64,000 bases of DNA, taken from assembly GCA_963826105.1 (NCBI GenBank), contig CAWGWA010000011.1, positions 1 through 64,000 of the forward strand, in the 5' to 3' direction. This DNA is from WHTI01 sp963826105 (lineage in GTDB: Bacteria; Actinomycetota; CADDZG01; WHSQ01). Positions 49,964-59,352 of the stretch are shown piece after piece. The translations under genes and the position numbers were made by a program. Numbering within the stretch: position 1 is the stretch's first letter; every line of letters begins with the position of its first letter. The notes under the pieces were generated by a model. The model was not told the origin of the DNA. It did no database searches and was given only the letters and a program-made list of their open reading frames with translations.

Positions 49964-50037
49964 CTTCCACCCCCTGCATTCAGATCGGATCGCGTTCATC
50001 CATCGTACGCCTGCGAAATCCGTGGAACCAGGCTGAC

Positions 50038-51066
50038 CTAGGTGTGTTCTCGGCGCAGGATCTCCGCCGCCCCGACCATCGCGCGCAGCTTTCCGTCGGC
50101 AGACGAGCGCGGGAGGTATTTCATCCCGCAGTCGGTGGAGATGACGATGCGTTCGGCATCGACGAACGGCAGCGCGCGCCTAACCCGCTCGGCCACGACC
50201 TCGTCGGTCTCCACGGTCTCATCCGACAGGTCGATCACGCCGAGGATGATCGTCTTGTCGGAGAGCTCGGTGAGGACTCCAGGATCGAGGTTCGACTGCG
50301 CGGTCTCGATCGAGATCTGATCGCAGGTGCAATCGGCGAGTTCGGGAAGGAATGAGTATCCCGACGGACGTTCGTGGATGATCGCCGCGTAGCCGAAACA
50401 GATGTGGACCGCGGTGGTTCCCGTGATCCCATCGAGAGCCCGATTCAACGCCGCGAGACCGTAGGCACGCGCCGGCTCCGGTCGCGCCTGCATGTATGGC
50501 TCATCCAGCTGCACGATGTCGGCGCCTGCGGCGAACAGATCCCTCATCTCGGCGTTGCACGCGTCGGCATAGGCCATCGCAACCGCCTCGTCGTCGGGAT
50601 AGTGATCGTTCTGAGCCTGTTGCGACATCGTGAACGGACCGGGGACGGTCATCTTGATGGTCCGGTCGGTGCACGAGCGCAGCAGCACCAAGTCTTCGAT
50701 CGACACGGGACGATTGCGGGTGACCGGCCCAACGACACGCGGGACCGGATTGGGATGCCCACTCCGGTCGAGAGCGGTCCCCGGGTTATCGATGTCGACA
50801 CCGTCGAGAGCGGTTGCGAAGTGGTTCGAGTAGCTCTCCCGGCGGATCTCGCCGTCGGTGATGATGTCGAGCCCGGCGTCCACCTGCGCCTTGATCGCGA
50901 GCACGGTCGCGTCGGTCTGGGCCTCTGCGAGATGCTCCGGCGAGATCCTCCACAACTCGAGGGCCCGAACCCGAGGCGGGAAGCGCCCGGCGAGCTTCGC
51001 CCTATCGATCAGCCAGTCGGGCTGGGGGTAGCTACCGACGATCGAAGTCGGCAAGAGCTTGCTCAT
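50038..51066 (-). CDS. Cobalamin-independent methionine synthase (MetE C-terminal domain) family protein
   Basis: 342 residues, a stand-alone catalytic domain. LPTSIVGSYPQPDWLIDR and GLDIITDGEIRRESYSNHFATALDGV are typical of the UROD/MetE-like barrel. Zinc-ligand candidates are the His/Cys of VHICFGY, a Glu downstream and the Cys of ISTDCGMKYLP. VPGPFTMSQQAQNDHY and VQLDEPYMQARPE line the active site. It lacks the N-terminal half of full MetE, so it may use an alternative methyl donor. The start ATG 51066 follows GGAGG. Confidence 0.85.
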   Translation of the reverse strand: MSKLLPTSIVGSYPQPDWLIDRAKLAGRFPPRVRALELWRISPEHLAEAQTDATVLAIKAQVDAGLDIITDGEIRRESYSNHFATALDGVDIDNPGTALDRSGHPNPVPRVVGPVTRNRPVSIEDLVLLRSCTDRTIKMTVPGPFTMSQQAQNDHYPDDEAVAMAYADACNAEMRDLFAAGADIVQLDEPYMQARPEPARAYGLAALNRALDGITGTTAVHICFGYAAIIHERPSGYSFLPELADCTCDQISIETAQSNLDPGVLTELSDKTIILGVIDLSDETVETDEVVAERVRRALPFVDAERIVISTDCGMKYLPRSSADGKLRAMVGAAEILRREHT

Positions 51067-51127
51067 CCTCCGATAGTGGCACAACGGTCCGATGGGCCCT
51101 TGCGTTAGGCGGTGATTGTGTGCTCAC

Positions 51128-51143
51128 GTTCTCGGCAGAGAAC
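51128..51143. promoter_or_regulatory. 16-bp inverted repeat upstream of secreted hydrolase gene
   Basis: GTTCTCGGCAGAGAAC is a 6-4-6 perfect inverted repeat 60 bases before the ATG of the secreted hydrolase. Its size and symmetry fit a dimeric repressor site. No regulator gene is adjacent, so its binder is unknown and it could be chance. Confidence 0.35.
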
Positions 51144-51203
51144 AACCTTGTGCGAGAGCGCGATCAGATCCCTGGTCCTGCTCCTGAGTTTCGAGGAGGA
51201 CCG

Positions 51204-53287
51204 ATGGATCAGAAGACCTTGGTGACCCGGAAGAGCGCCGTTCTGTTGACGGCGGTGGCACTTATCGCTTCCCTGGTCATGACCGGTCGCGCCGGCGTCT
51301 CCCGGCCCGGCGTCGGGGAAGAGCGCCTCATCCCTGTCCCCCGCCCTGTTCGACAAGGGCCTCGAGGGTTCCGGTCGAGTCGTCCGCCGGGACGGCGGCG
51401 TCGAGGTAACTCGGGTAACCGTCACCCACAACGGCCAAGAGCGCGTTCTCTATCGGGTGAAGGTCAAGGGTGATTTCCCACCGAGGGCTCTCCGTTACGT
51501 GGTCACGGCCGATGGTGTGCGGGTCGGCTACGGACTCCCGACCCCGAGTCAGGGAGCCGTACAAACGGTGACCGGCGATGCCGGCGTGCTGGACGCTTCG
51601 ATCGAGGCCGGCTACGAGGGCGGGTCCGCGACGTCCTCCGATCGCGACGACGTCTCATCCAAGGCTCCCGCCAAGATGGACGACCCATCATTGCCCGGTC
51701 CCCACGAGGTCGCAACGGCCACATACAACCTCGGCGATCAGGTGTTCCAGCCGACCGATTTCGGACGCAAGGTCGAACTGGTCGGAGAGGTCTACTACCC
51801 GACCGACCTCGCAAACGGTCCGTATCCGCTGGTCGTGTTCCTCCATGGCAACCACGGAACCTGCTACAAGCCGGACCGGAACCGGGATCGGTTCCAGTGG
51901 CCATGTCGGGTGGGCTGGACCCCGACGCCTAACTACGCGGGCTACGCCTACCTCGGCAATTCGCTCGCGAGTCACGGCTACATCGTTGCCTCCGATGAGC
52001 GCCAATGGAGTGAACGTCTACGGCAGCCGTCTGGATGACACGGGCATGCGTCAGCGTGGCGAACTGATCGACGAGCACCTCGATCTCTGGAACACGTGGT
52101 CGACGGTAGGCGGGGGTCCGTTCGAGGACACCTTCATCGGGAGCGTCGACATGTCGCGCATCGGCACGATGGGTCACTCACGCGGCGGCGAGGGTGTCGT
52201 GTGGCACAAGACCGTCGACGACGAGCGCGCCGACCCGTACGGAATCGACGCGGTGCTCTCCCTGGCCCCCGTCGACTTCACCCGCTCGACGATCAACGAA
52301 GTGCCCTACGCGACGATGCTCCCCTACTGCGACGGTGACGTCTCCGACCTCCAAGGCGTGCACTTCTTCGACGACTCCCGCTACAACGTTCCCGGCGATC
52401 CGGCCCCGAAGCACACCGTCACGTTCTTCAAGGCGAACCACAACTTCTACAACACGGTGTGGTCGCCCTCATCGGGGATCCCGGGTGCGAGTGACGACGG
52501 GCAGTGGTCCAACTGTAGCGAGCGCCTCGGTGAGAAGAGGCAGCGGCGCATCGGCCGCGCCTACATGGTCGGCTTCTTCCGCCGCTACCTGGCCGAAGAC
52601 CAGACGATCGATCCGATGTGGACCGGAGCCGACACGCCCGACTTCACATCGGCCGCCGAAGTGATCGTGAGCTACCTGGCGCCCGATTCCCCCGCGTACC
52701 GCATGGATATTGCACGCTTCACCGACCCCGCGGAACTCGGGACCAACCAGCTCGGTGGAGACATGATGCCGCTCAACCTGAACCGCTACGGGTGGTGCGC
52801 GAACGAGCAGATGGCTCCCTGCGTGCCTGAGGGCTACGAGTACAACGACATCCATCTCGGGAGCCTGTCCGAGGCGATCCTCGGATGGCGCGATCACACC
52901 GGCTCCCTCGGGATGGAACTCCCGCTGGGAAGCAGGGACGTGAGTGGCTACGACGCGTTCCAGTTCCGGGCCACGGTCCCGCCCGGCTACCAGGTCAACA
53001 GTGACGTCAACATCCAAGACCTCTCGATCGCCCTCATCGACGGCAATGGGGACGAGGCGGTGGTTGTCGCATCCGACGTCGGCAACGACGCATTGATGGC
53101 ACCGAACTTCTCGTTCTCGGGTCACACGATCCTGAACCAGCTTCGGTTCGAACTCGATCTCTTCACCGGGGTGAACCTCAGTGACATCCGCGAGATCCAG
53201 ATACGGTTCGATCGCACGCTTCGAGGAGTCATCAACATCGCCGACGTGGCATTCTCGTCCGGTGGCGCAGTGATGCCGCCGAATTGA
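51204..53287 (+). CDS. Secreted alpha/beta-hydrolase (chlorophyllase/PAF-acetylhydrolase-like), two frameshifts
   Basis: ATG 51204 follows GAGGAGG. A signal peptide (KSAVLLTAVALIASLVMTGRAG) starts the protein. Breaks near 51318 and 51993 shift the frame, and both rejoin well (to SLSPALFDKGLEGSG and to NGVNVYGSRLDD). The fold has YPLVVFLHGNHGTCYKPDRN, the oxyanion region, and MGHSRGGEGVVWHKT, the nucleophile elbow GHSRG. An NFYNT-like His region follows. About 690 residues when repaired, with a long C-terminal beta-rich part (residues about 560-690). Likely an esterase or lipase acting outside the cell; the substrate is unknown. Confidence 0.8.
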
Positions 53288-53309
53288 CCCCATCACGGAG
53301 AGGACCCCG

Positions 53310-53777
53310 ATGACTTCCAACGAGGCGCTGGTCACTCGCTTCTACGAGGCGTTCCAGAAGCAGGACGGCGAGACGATGGCCGCCTGCTACCACCCAGACG
53401 TCCATTTCAGCGACCCCGTGTTCACCGATCTGCGCGGCGACCGGGCCCGGGATATGTGGAAGATGTTGTGCGAGCGTGCGAAGGACCTTCGCGTCGAGTT
53501 CCGTGACGTGAACGCCGACGAGGGCCTCGGGAGTGCTCACTGGGAGGCTTGGTACACGTTCTCAACCGGGCGGAAGGTGCACAACATCATCGATGCGTCG
53601 TTCGTGTTCTCGGACGGGCTCATCGTTCGCCACGCCGACACCTTCGATCTCAAGGCGTGGGCCGGTCAGGCCCTCGGTCCGATGGGTCGCGTCTTCGGTG
53701 GGATGTCGTTCATGCAGAAGAAGATCAGGGCGGGGGCGATCTCGGGCCTCGATGCCTACCAGTCCCGAAAGCCCTGA
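53310..53777 (+). CDS. SnoaL/NTF2-like protein
   Basis: 155 residues from ATG 53310 after GGAGAGGA. NEALVTRFYEAFQKQDGETMAACYHPDVHFSDPVFTDLRGD is the NTF2-fold opening of SnoaL-like proteins, and GSAHWEAWYTFSTGRKVHNIIDASFVFSDGLIVRHADTFD completes the cone. These folds serve as small isomerases, cyclases or binding proteins; no substrate can be read. It follows the hydrolase gene by 22 nt. Confidence 0.88.
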   Translation: MTSNEALVTRFYEAFQKQDGETMAACYHPDVHFSDPVFTDLRGDRARDMWKMLCERAKDLRVEFRDVNADEGLGSAHWEAWYTFSTGRKVHNIIDASFVFSDGLIVRHADTFDLKAWAGQALGPMGRVFGGMSFMQKKIRAGAISGLDAYQSRKP

Positions 53778-53865
53778 GCGGGGCGACCTTCGGGTTGGGC
53801 TGATCGGGTACGGGCTGGGCGGCACGAACTCCATCGGTGTTGCGTTCACCCCCGGGGTGCCCTAG
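53754..53865 (+). pseudogene. Truncated N-terminus of a Gfo/Idh/MocA-like oxidoreductase (possible)
   Basis: LRVGLIGYGLGG is the start of an NAD(P)-binding Rossmann fold as seen in Gfo/Idh/MocA oxidoreductases. It lies just after the SnoaL-like gene and could begin at ATG 53754. The frame stops at 53865 after about 36 residues and no further Rossmann sequence is visible downstream. It may be a gene remnant; the short match could also be chance. Confidence 0.35.
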
Positions 53866-54012
53866 GCGGCGTCACCCCGAGAACCTACAGCGGGACCCCC
53901 CAAATAAGGCGCCTCAGAGCTCGATCTAAGGATGCTGCCCGATGTGGACTCCCCCGCCTTACTCGTAACTTCACCTCAATGGATCGGAAGGGCGAGGAAA
54001 GAGAGGAACCAC
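53866..54012. other. Intergenic region before the leader ORF
   Basis: I find no gene or clear repeat in this stretch. It should contain the promoter for the leader ORF and the LuxR-type regulator, but no convincing -35/-10 pair stands out. Confidence 0.4.
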
Positions 54013-54180
54013 ATGCACCCGCTACTGATGGATCCGAGTCTCGGTTTCGTGAAGCAGCACATCGAGGAGCTGGAGCAGGAGGCGTCGAGGTGGCGCCTGG
54101 CAAGTCTGGCACGGAAGCACAGCAAGTCGGACCGCCCCCGAGCCCCCGGGACGCGGCTACAGCGGTCCCCCGTCCACTAG
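54013..54180 (+). CDS. Short leader ORF upstream of the LAL regulator
   Basis: 55 residues from ATG 54013, preceded by AGAGAGGAAC. MHPLLMDPSLGFVKQHIEELEQEASRWRLASLARK has an amphipathic helix followed by a basic tail (HSKSDRPRAPGTRLQRSP). Similar short MHP..-HIxELxxxA-R peptides are frequent in actinobacteria, with unknown function. Its TAG stop is directly followed by the TTG start of the regulator and lies in the loop of a perfect hairpin, so its translation could control the regulator. Confidence 0.55.
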   Translation: MHPLLMDPSLGFVKQHIEELEQEASRWRLASLARKHSKSDRPRAPGTRLQRSPVH

Positions 54181-54193
54181 TTGGACGGGGGAC
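54165..54193 (+). promoter_or_regulatory. 12-bp perfect hairpin over the leader stop and regulator start
   Basis: GTCCCCCGTCCA (54165-54176) and TGGACGGGGGAC (54182-54193) are exact inverted repeats around the 5-nt loop CTAGT. The loop holds the TAG stop of the short leader ORF, and the TTG start of the LAL regulator begins at its last base. In RNA it would occlude the start until ribosomes on the leader open it. It lacks a T-tract, so it is a poor intrinsic terminator. Confidence 0.6.
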
Positions 54194-57186
54194 TCCCCCT
54201 GCTTTCGGGCGGGGGCGCGATACTCGCAGGCATCGCCACAGCAACCGGTTCCCCATTCGTCGGTCGCTCCGAGGAGCTCGGCCGGTTGGCAGAGCTTCTC
54301 GAACGAGCCGAAGGCGGCCGGCGGGCTCTAGGACTGCTCGCCGGCGACGCCGGTGTGGGCAAGACACGTCTGCTGGCCGAGCTCGCACGGGTCGCCGAGG
54401 AGCGCGGAACGCGGGTACTCGTCGGCGGTTGCATGGAGACCGGCGATCTCGGCCTCCCCTACGTACCGTTCGTGGACGCACTTCGGGGCCTCGGGGACCG
54501 CCCGGCCGAGGCCGAAGTCGTGGGCTCATTAGTCGCCGCGGTTCCCAATCTCGGCCGCCTGCTTCCCGCCCTGGCCGAGGAGCGAGGCCTCGCTCCCACT
54601 CCCAACGACGAATTCGAGCAGGTAGAGCTGTTCGGAGGGATCCACTCCCTCCTCGTACGCCTCTCCGAGATCGCCCCCGTTCTCCTGGTGATCGAAGACC
54701 TCCACTGGGCCGATCGTTCGACGCGTGATCTCTTCGCCTTCCTCGTCCGCACCCTTCGCTCGGGACGGATCGCGATCGTGGCCAGCTATCGGTCGGATGA
54801 CCTCCATCGTCGTCATCCTCTGCGCCCCTTCCTCAGTGAAACGGCTCGGATCCCCGACGTCGAGCGGGTCGACCTCTCGCCCTTCAGCCGCGAGGAACTC
54901 GCTCAGCATCTCGGGGCCATCGTCGGTACCCAGCTCGAGCCCGCGATGGTGGATCGCATCCTTGCGCGGTCCGAGGGGAACGCCTTCTTCGCCGAGGAAC
55001 TCGTGGCCGCGGGAGCGACGCGTTCAGAGGTTGTGCTTCCGGAGGCACTCGCGGATCTCTTGCGCAACCGCATCGAGACACTTTCCCAGCCTGCGAAGGA
55101 GAGTCTGAAGGTGTTCTCCGTTGCCGGACGAAAGGTTTCCCATCAACTACTCGTTGAAGCGTGTGGCTGCTCTGAAGAGGAACTCGAGTCTGGCTTGCGC
55201 GAAGCGATCGCCGCTCAAGTGATCGTCGCCGACCCAGCGACCGAGACGTATCGGTTCCGTCACGCTTTGATCCAAGAGGCCGTCTACGGCGATCTACTTC
55301 CGGGGGAGCGCAGCCGTCTTCATGCGACGTACGCGCGCCTTCTGGAGGAGTCGGGACCGGCCGCCGAACTCGCCCACCACCGCCTCGCGAGTCACGACCT
55401 TCCGAACGCTCTTGGCGCACTGTTGCGCGCAGCTGCGGAAGCGATGTCTGTCTCGGCCCCTGCGGAGACCTACTCCCATCTCACCCAGGCGCTTGAGATC
55501 TGGGACCTCGTACCCGATCCGGGCTCGGTCACCGGTTCGGATCACGCCTCACTTTTGATGAAGACGGCGCTGGCCGCGGGCAACGCCGGCGAGTTCAAGC
55601 ATGCCGTCGCACTCGCAGCACAGGCCGTCGAGGAGATCGACGCCGTCAAGGATCCGGCGCGTGCCGCTCTCGCCAACGAGCAGTTGGGCGAGCACCAGTT
55701 GCAAGTGCGCACCTCGGATGAAGACACCCTCGAGACATTCCGTAGGGCGGTTCAACTGGTCCCTCCGGAGCCCCCCACAGCTCTGCGCGCCCGCGTCACA
55801 GGGGGCCTCGCCCGCGCATTGTCGGGTGTTCGCTGTTACACGGAGGCGGCGAAGTGGGCTCAGGAGGCACTCGAGGTCGCTCGATCGGTAGATGCCGGCG
55901 AAGAGGAGACGCATGCGCTGATCACCCTCGCAGTGATCGACGAACGTCACGACAAGCCCGACCTCGCACGCTCGTTGCTTCTCAAAGCGCGCGCCAGGGC
56001 CGCTGAGGTCGGCGCTAGAACCCAAGAGCTGCGCGCTCAGTACAGCATCGGCGGTCTCGAACTCGACATCGCCGATCTCGACGCCGCCCAGATCGCGCTC
56101 GAGGAAACCGTTGCCCTCGCCGAACGCTCCGGACTCCAATGGAGCCAGTTTGGGATCGGCGCGGGGATCCTTCGTTCCTTCGCCTACTACGCCGCGGGCA
56201 GGTGGGACGATGCGGAACGCCTGGCGATGGCGCTCGACGAAAGCATGTCTGGCTCGGAAGGCATCTCGGCCGCGGCGCTCTACGTCGAGGTCGGGCGAGG
56301 TGACCCCGGAGCGAATGGTCGACTAGCGCAACTCGAGTCACGCTGGAAGGACGACGACTGGGTCGCCTACATCGCCGGCGGATGCGGAGTCGATCTCGCG
56401 CTGTGGGAGGGAGACCTCGATCGTGCTCGGGCCCTAACGCAGCGAACGCTGAGCATGATGGATCTCGATGAGACCTGGGAGTTGAGTGCGATCTGGCCGG
56501 CGACTCTCGGGATCGCCGCCGAGGCCGAAGCCGCCGAGCGAGCACGCCTTGCCGGTGATGAGACCGCCCTTGCGGAAGCTCTCCGAACGGGTAAGGAGTT
56601 GCTCGAGCGCTGCCGGGAAGCTGAACGCAGGACACGCTCCGTTGGGCGCCAGATCGGGCAGGAGGCTGTTGCCTGGCTGGCACACGCCGAGGCCGAATAC
56701 GCGCGGCTCGAAGGGAGTCCCGCGATCGACCTGTGGACCACGACGGTCAAGGCGTTCGGCTACGGCTACGTGTACGAGGAAGCGCGATCCCGATGGCGCC
56801 TCGCTGAGGCATTGCTCGCCGAGGGCCGTCGGGAGGAGGCCGCCGAGGAAGCCCACGCTGCCTACGCGATCGCGACCGATCTGAAGGCTAGGCCGCTGAT
56901 CGAACGCCTCGAGGCCCTTGCTCGCCGGGGCCGGGTCGATCTCGGCACCGAACTAGGCCCGGGGGAAGGCGCCGCCGGATTAACCGCCCGCGAGCTCGAG
57001 GTGCTCCGCCTCGTCGCTGCCGGTCGATCGAACCAGCAGATCGCCGACGAGCTCTTCATCAGTCGAAAGACGGCCAGCGTCCATGTCAGCCACATCCTGG
57101 CCAAGCTCGAGGTTTCGAGCCGGGGCGAGGCCGCCGCCACCGCCCACCGACTCGGCCTCGACGGCAGCCCCGGAGAAGCGCCATAA
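54181..57186 (+). CDS. LuxR-family regulator with AAA ATPase domain (LAL type)
   Basis: 1001 residues. An N-terminal ATPase covers about residues 20-290: GSPFVGRSEELGRLAELLERAEGG, GLLAGDAGVGKTRLLAEL (Walker A, near 60) and VLLVIEDLHWADRSTRDL (Walker B, near 170). A long helical repeat region of about 550 residues follows. The C-terminal LuxR helix-turn-helix is LTARELEVLRLVAAGRSNQQIADELFISRKTASVHVSHIL. TTG 54181 is the only usual start in frame after the TAG at 54178. LAL proteins sense small ligands through the ATPase and repeat region and activate nearby genes; the target is unknown. Confidence 0.88.
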   Translation: MDGGLPLLSGGGAILAGIATATGSPFVGRSEELGRLAELLERAEGGRRALGLLAGDAGVGKTRLLAELARVAEERGTRVLVGGCMETGDLGLPYVPFVDALRGLGDRPAEAEVVGSLVAAVPNLGRLLPALAEERGLAPTPNDEFEQVELFGGIHSLLVRLSEIAPVLLVIEDLHWADRSTRDLFAFLVRTLRSGRIAIVASYRSDDLHRRHPLRPFLSETARIPDVERVDLSPFSREELAQHLGAIVGTQLEPAMVDRILARSEGNAFFAEELVAAGATRSEVVLPEALADLLRNRIETLSQPAKESLKVFSVAGRKVSHQLLVEACGCSEEELESGLREAIAAQVIVADPATETYRFRHALIQEAVYGDLLPGERSRLHATYARLLEESGPAAELAHHRLASHDLPNALGALLRAAAEAMSVSAPAETYSHLTQALEIWDLVPDPGSVTGSDHASLLMKTALAAGNAGEFKHAVALAAQAVEEIDAVKDPARAALANEQLGEHQLQVRTSDEDTLETFRRAVQLVPPEPPTALRARVTGGLARALSGVRCYTEAAKWAQEALEVARSVDAGEEETHALITLAVIDERHDKPDLARSLLLKARARAAEVGARTQELRAQYSIGGLELDIADLDAAQIALEETVALAERSGLQWSQFGIGAGILRSFAYYAAGRWDDAERLAMALDESMSGSEGISAAALYVEVGRGDPGANGRLAQLESRWKDDDWVAYIAGGCGVDLALWEGDLDRARALTQRTLSMMDLDETWELSAIWPATLGIAAEAEAAERARLAGDETALAEALRTGKELLERCREAERRTRSVGRQIGQEAVAWLAHAEAEYARLEGSPAIDLWTTTVKAFGYGYVYEEARSRWRLAEALLAEGRREEAAEEAHAAYAIATDLKARPLIERLEALARRGRVDLGTELGPGEGAAGLTARELEVLRLVAAGRSNQQIADELFISRKTASVHVSHILAKLEVSSRGEAAATAHRLGLDGSPGEAP

Positions 57187-57234
57187 AACGGGATAAACTT
57201 CATCGATCGGGGAACCAATCGGAGGGAGAGGTCT

Positions 57235-57621
57235 TTGAAGTCGAAGTTGCTGTCGATCACCGTCGCCCTGACTGCGTGCTTTTCCGTAGGGCTAACTCAG
57301 TTCGCGAGCGCGGGCAGCACTCCCGCTCCGACCACCGTGACGATCAAGGCCGACGGCGAGGTTGGGGGCAAGGTGAAGTCTCCCAAGCCCGGGAAGTGCG
57401 CCGAGGATCGCAAGGTCATCCTCTTCAAGCAGATGGGTGCACAGCAGGACCCAAGCGTTGACGAGAACACGGGCCTGAGCGACAACGCATCCAAGAACGG
57501 AGACCACTACGAATGGTCACTTGGCCAGCCCGGACTCGACCCCGGCAACTACTACGCCAAGGTCAAGAAGATCCCCGGTAAGTGCAAGGGCGACCGAAGT
57601 AAAACCGTCACGGTCTCCTAA
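57235..57621 (+). CDS. Small secreted beta-rich protein
   Basis: 128 residues from TTG 57235, with GGAGGGAGAG upstream. A signal peptide (SITVALTACFSVGLTQFASAG) precedes a cysteine-containing beta domain: TTVTIKADGEVGGKVKSPKPGKCAEDRKVILFKQMG, then NGDHYEWSLGQPGLDPGNYYAKVKKIPGKCKGD. The pattern of a KSP-GKC loop and a YYAKVKK strand recalls many small secreted proteins of Thermoleophilia-type genomes. The two Cys may form a disulfide. Function unknown. Confidence 0.7.
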   Translation: MKSKLLSITVALTACFSVGLTQFASAGSTPAPTTVTIKADGEVGGKVKSPKPGKCAEDRKVILFKQMGAQQDPSVDENTGLSDNASKNGDHYEWSLGQPGLDPGNYYAKVKKIPGKCKGDRSKTVTVS

Positions 57622-57762
57622 CCGCAGATCGTTCCAGTCTGAAGGAGTCAAGAGACGCGTCTGGTTGCTTCGGGTGCAGCAACTGGAGTCCTGTTTCTCC
57701 TTCCTTCGGGCTCCATGCTGAAACCGTCGGCGATGAGGTTGGCGAACCCGAACTTCGCGACC

Positions 57763-59352
57763 TCAGCCGATGTCGCGGCGTTCCAGGGCGTACTTCCCCA
57801 CCATCGCCAGCACGAGCGCAGCAACGGTCAGGAGGATCAGCGGTGGGAGGCTCAGCTCAACCGCCGGGAAGCGCGGCGTGTGCCGGAAGGGCGAGAGGTC
57901 GAGGACCTGATCGGGCAGATCGAGTGCCGACCCGAGCCATCCGATAGCGAACACGGTGCCGAAGATCGCCCAGGCGATACCGACGAACCGAGGCACAAGG
58001 CCGACGACGGCGAAGGCGATCCCGCCCAGCACCCACACCGCCGGGAGTTGAACCAGCGATGCTTCGACGATCTTTGGCAGCTGGCCCCCGATGTCGCCGA
58101 TTCGGATGCCATGGGCGAGCCCAGTAGCAAGCCCGCCCAGCACCATCACAACGATGGTGCCGAACAGCGCGAAGAGGACGTGCGCACCGGCCCATCGCCA
58201 CCGACTGACCGCGCCCGCCAGTACGGGCTCCGCTCGAACCCCTGTCTCTTCAGTACGGATCCTGACGATCGCTTGGATCATGTATCCCGCCGCCACGATC
58301 CCGAAGATCTCGAGGGTGGAAGCAAGGTAGGAATCGACGAGCGACGCGGCGCCACCCATGCGTCGGATCATGTCCGCCAGCTGCTCGTTCTCTTCGAAGA
58401 TGTCCTGAACGTCTTGGGCCACCGATCCGACCACCGCGCCCATCACGACGAATCCCACGCTCCAGGCCACCAACACCCCGCGCTGCAACCGCCACGCCAG
58501 TCCCCAAGGGCTTCCGAGACGATGTGACGCGTTCTCGGGACCGGGGCGATCGGGGAGTAAGCCTCCTCCTTGGTCCCGGCGAACGAGAAGGGCCTGCGCA
58601 GCGACGCAGAGGAGTACCGCGCCCAGCGCGAGCAGGATCAAAGGCCACCACCGTTCGCCTGCGAAGGGGCGGACCTGCTGGCCCCAGCCGATAGGTGACG
58701 CCCACGACATGGTCCCGCTACCGACATCACCTGCGGCTCGGAGCAGGAAAGTGATCCCCAGCACCGCTCCACCCAAGCCCGAGGCTCCACGACCGGTGGA
58801 TGCGATCTGCGCCGTCACCGCACCCACCCCGCCGAAGAAGAAGCCGGTGAGCCCCACCGCGAGGCCGAGGGCGAAGGACCCGAGCGCTCCCTGACCGAGC
58901 CCGATCATTCCCACCGTGATCAGCAGAACCACTAAGACATTGGCAAGGAGCATCACCAGGAGTGCCGACGCCAGAGGCGCGTAACGACCGATCACGGTCG
59001 AACCAAGAAGTTCCGCGCGCCCGGCCTCCTCTTCCGCTCTCGTGTGACGGACGACCATGAAGACGCTCATGAGCGCAGTAATGACGCCGGCTCCCCCACC
59101 GATGCGCCATGCGGTGAGCCCACCGGTGGTCGAGAGATCGAAGGCGGGCCCATAGAGCAGCTCGAAGGTTGCGTTTCCTGCGATGCTGGTGGCGAAGTCC
59201 AATCGTTGGCCGACTGTCTTATAGAGACTCTCGAAGGACGACGCGGTAGAGATGACTACGATCGCCGCACCCAGGGTCCAGGCGAAGAACCGGATCCGAT
59301 CCGCTCGGAAGGCAAGGCGCGCCAGTGCAAATGTTCCAGCCAGCTCGTTCAT
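57763..59352 (-). CDS. ABC-2-type exporter permease, two fused halves
   Basis: 529 residues with about twelve hydrophobic helices arranged as two repeats. The first half is FFAWTLGAAIVVISTASSFESLYKTVGQRLDFATSIAGNATFELLYGPAFD to GSFALGLAVGLTGFFFGGVG; the second opens with WRLQRGVLVAWSVGFVVMGAVVGSVAQDVQDIF. The large periplasmic loops and RAEEEAGRAELLGSTVIGRYAPLASALLV match actinobacterial exporter permeases annotated as polyketide-antibiotic transporters. Its start (ATG 59352) shares one base with the stop of the ATPase gene. Confidence 0.85.
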   Translation of the reverse strand: MNELAGTFALARLAFRADRIRFFAWTLGAAIVVISTASSFESLYKTVGQRLDFATSIAGNATFELLYGPAFDLSTTGGLTAWRIGGGAGVITALMSVFMVVRHTRAEEEAGRAELLGSTVIGRYAPLASALLVMLLANVLVVLLITVGMIGLGQGALGSFALGLAVGLTGFFFGGVGAVTAQIASTGRGASGLGGAVLGITFLLRAAGDVGSGTMSWASPIGWGQQVRPFAGERWWPLILLALGAVLLCVAAQALLVRRDQGGGLLPDRPGPENASHRLGSPWGLAWRLQRGVLVAWSVGFVVMGAVVGSVAQDVQDIFEENEQLADMIRRMGGAASLVDSYLASTLEIFGIVAAGYMIQAIVRIRTEETGVRAEPVLAGAVSRWRWAGAHVLFALFGTIVVMVLGGLATGLAHGIRIGDIGGQLPKIVEASLVQLPAVWVLGGIAFAVVGLVPRFVGIAWAIFGTVFAIGWLGSALDLPDQVLDLSPFRHTPRFPAVELSLPPLILLTVAALVLAMVGKYALERRDIG

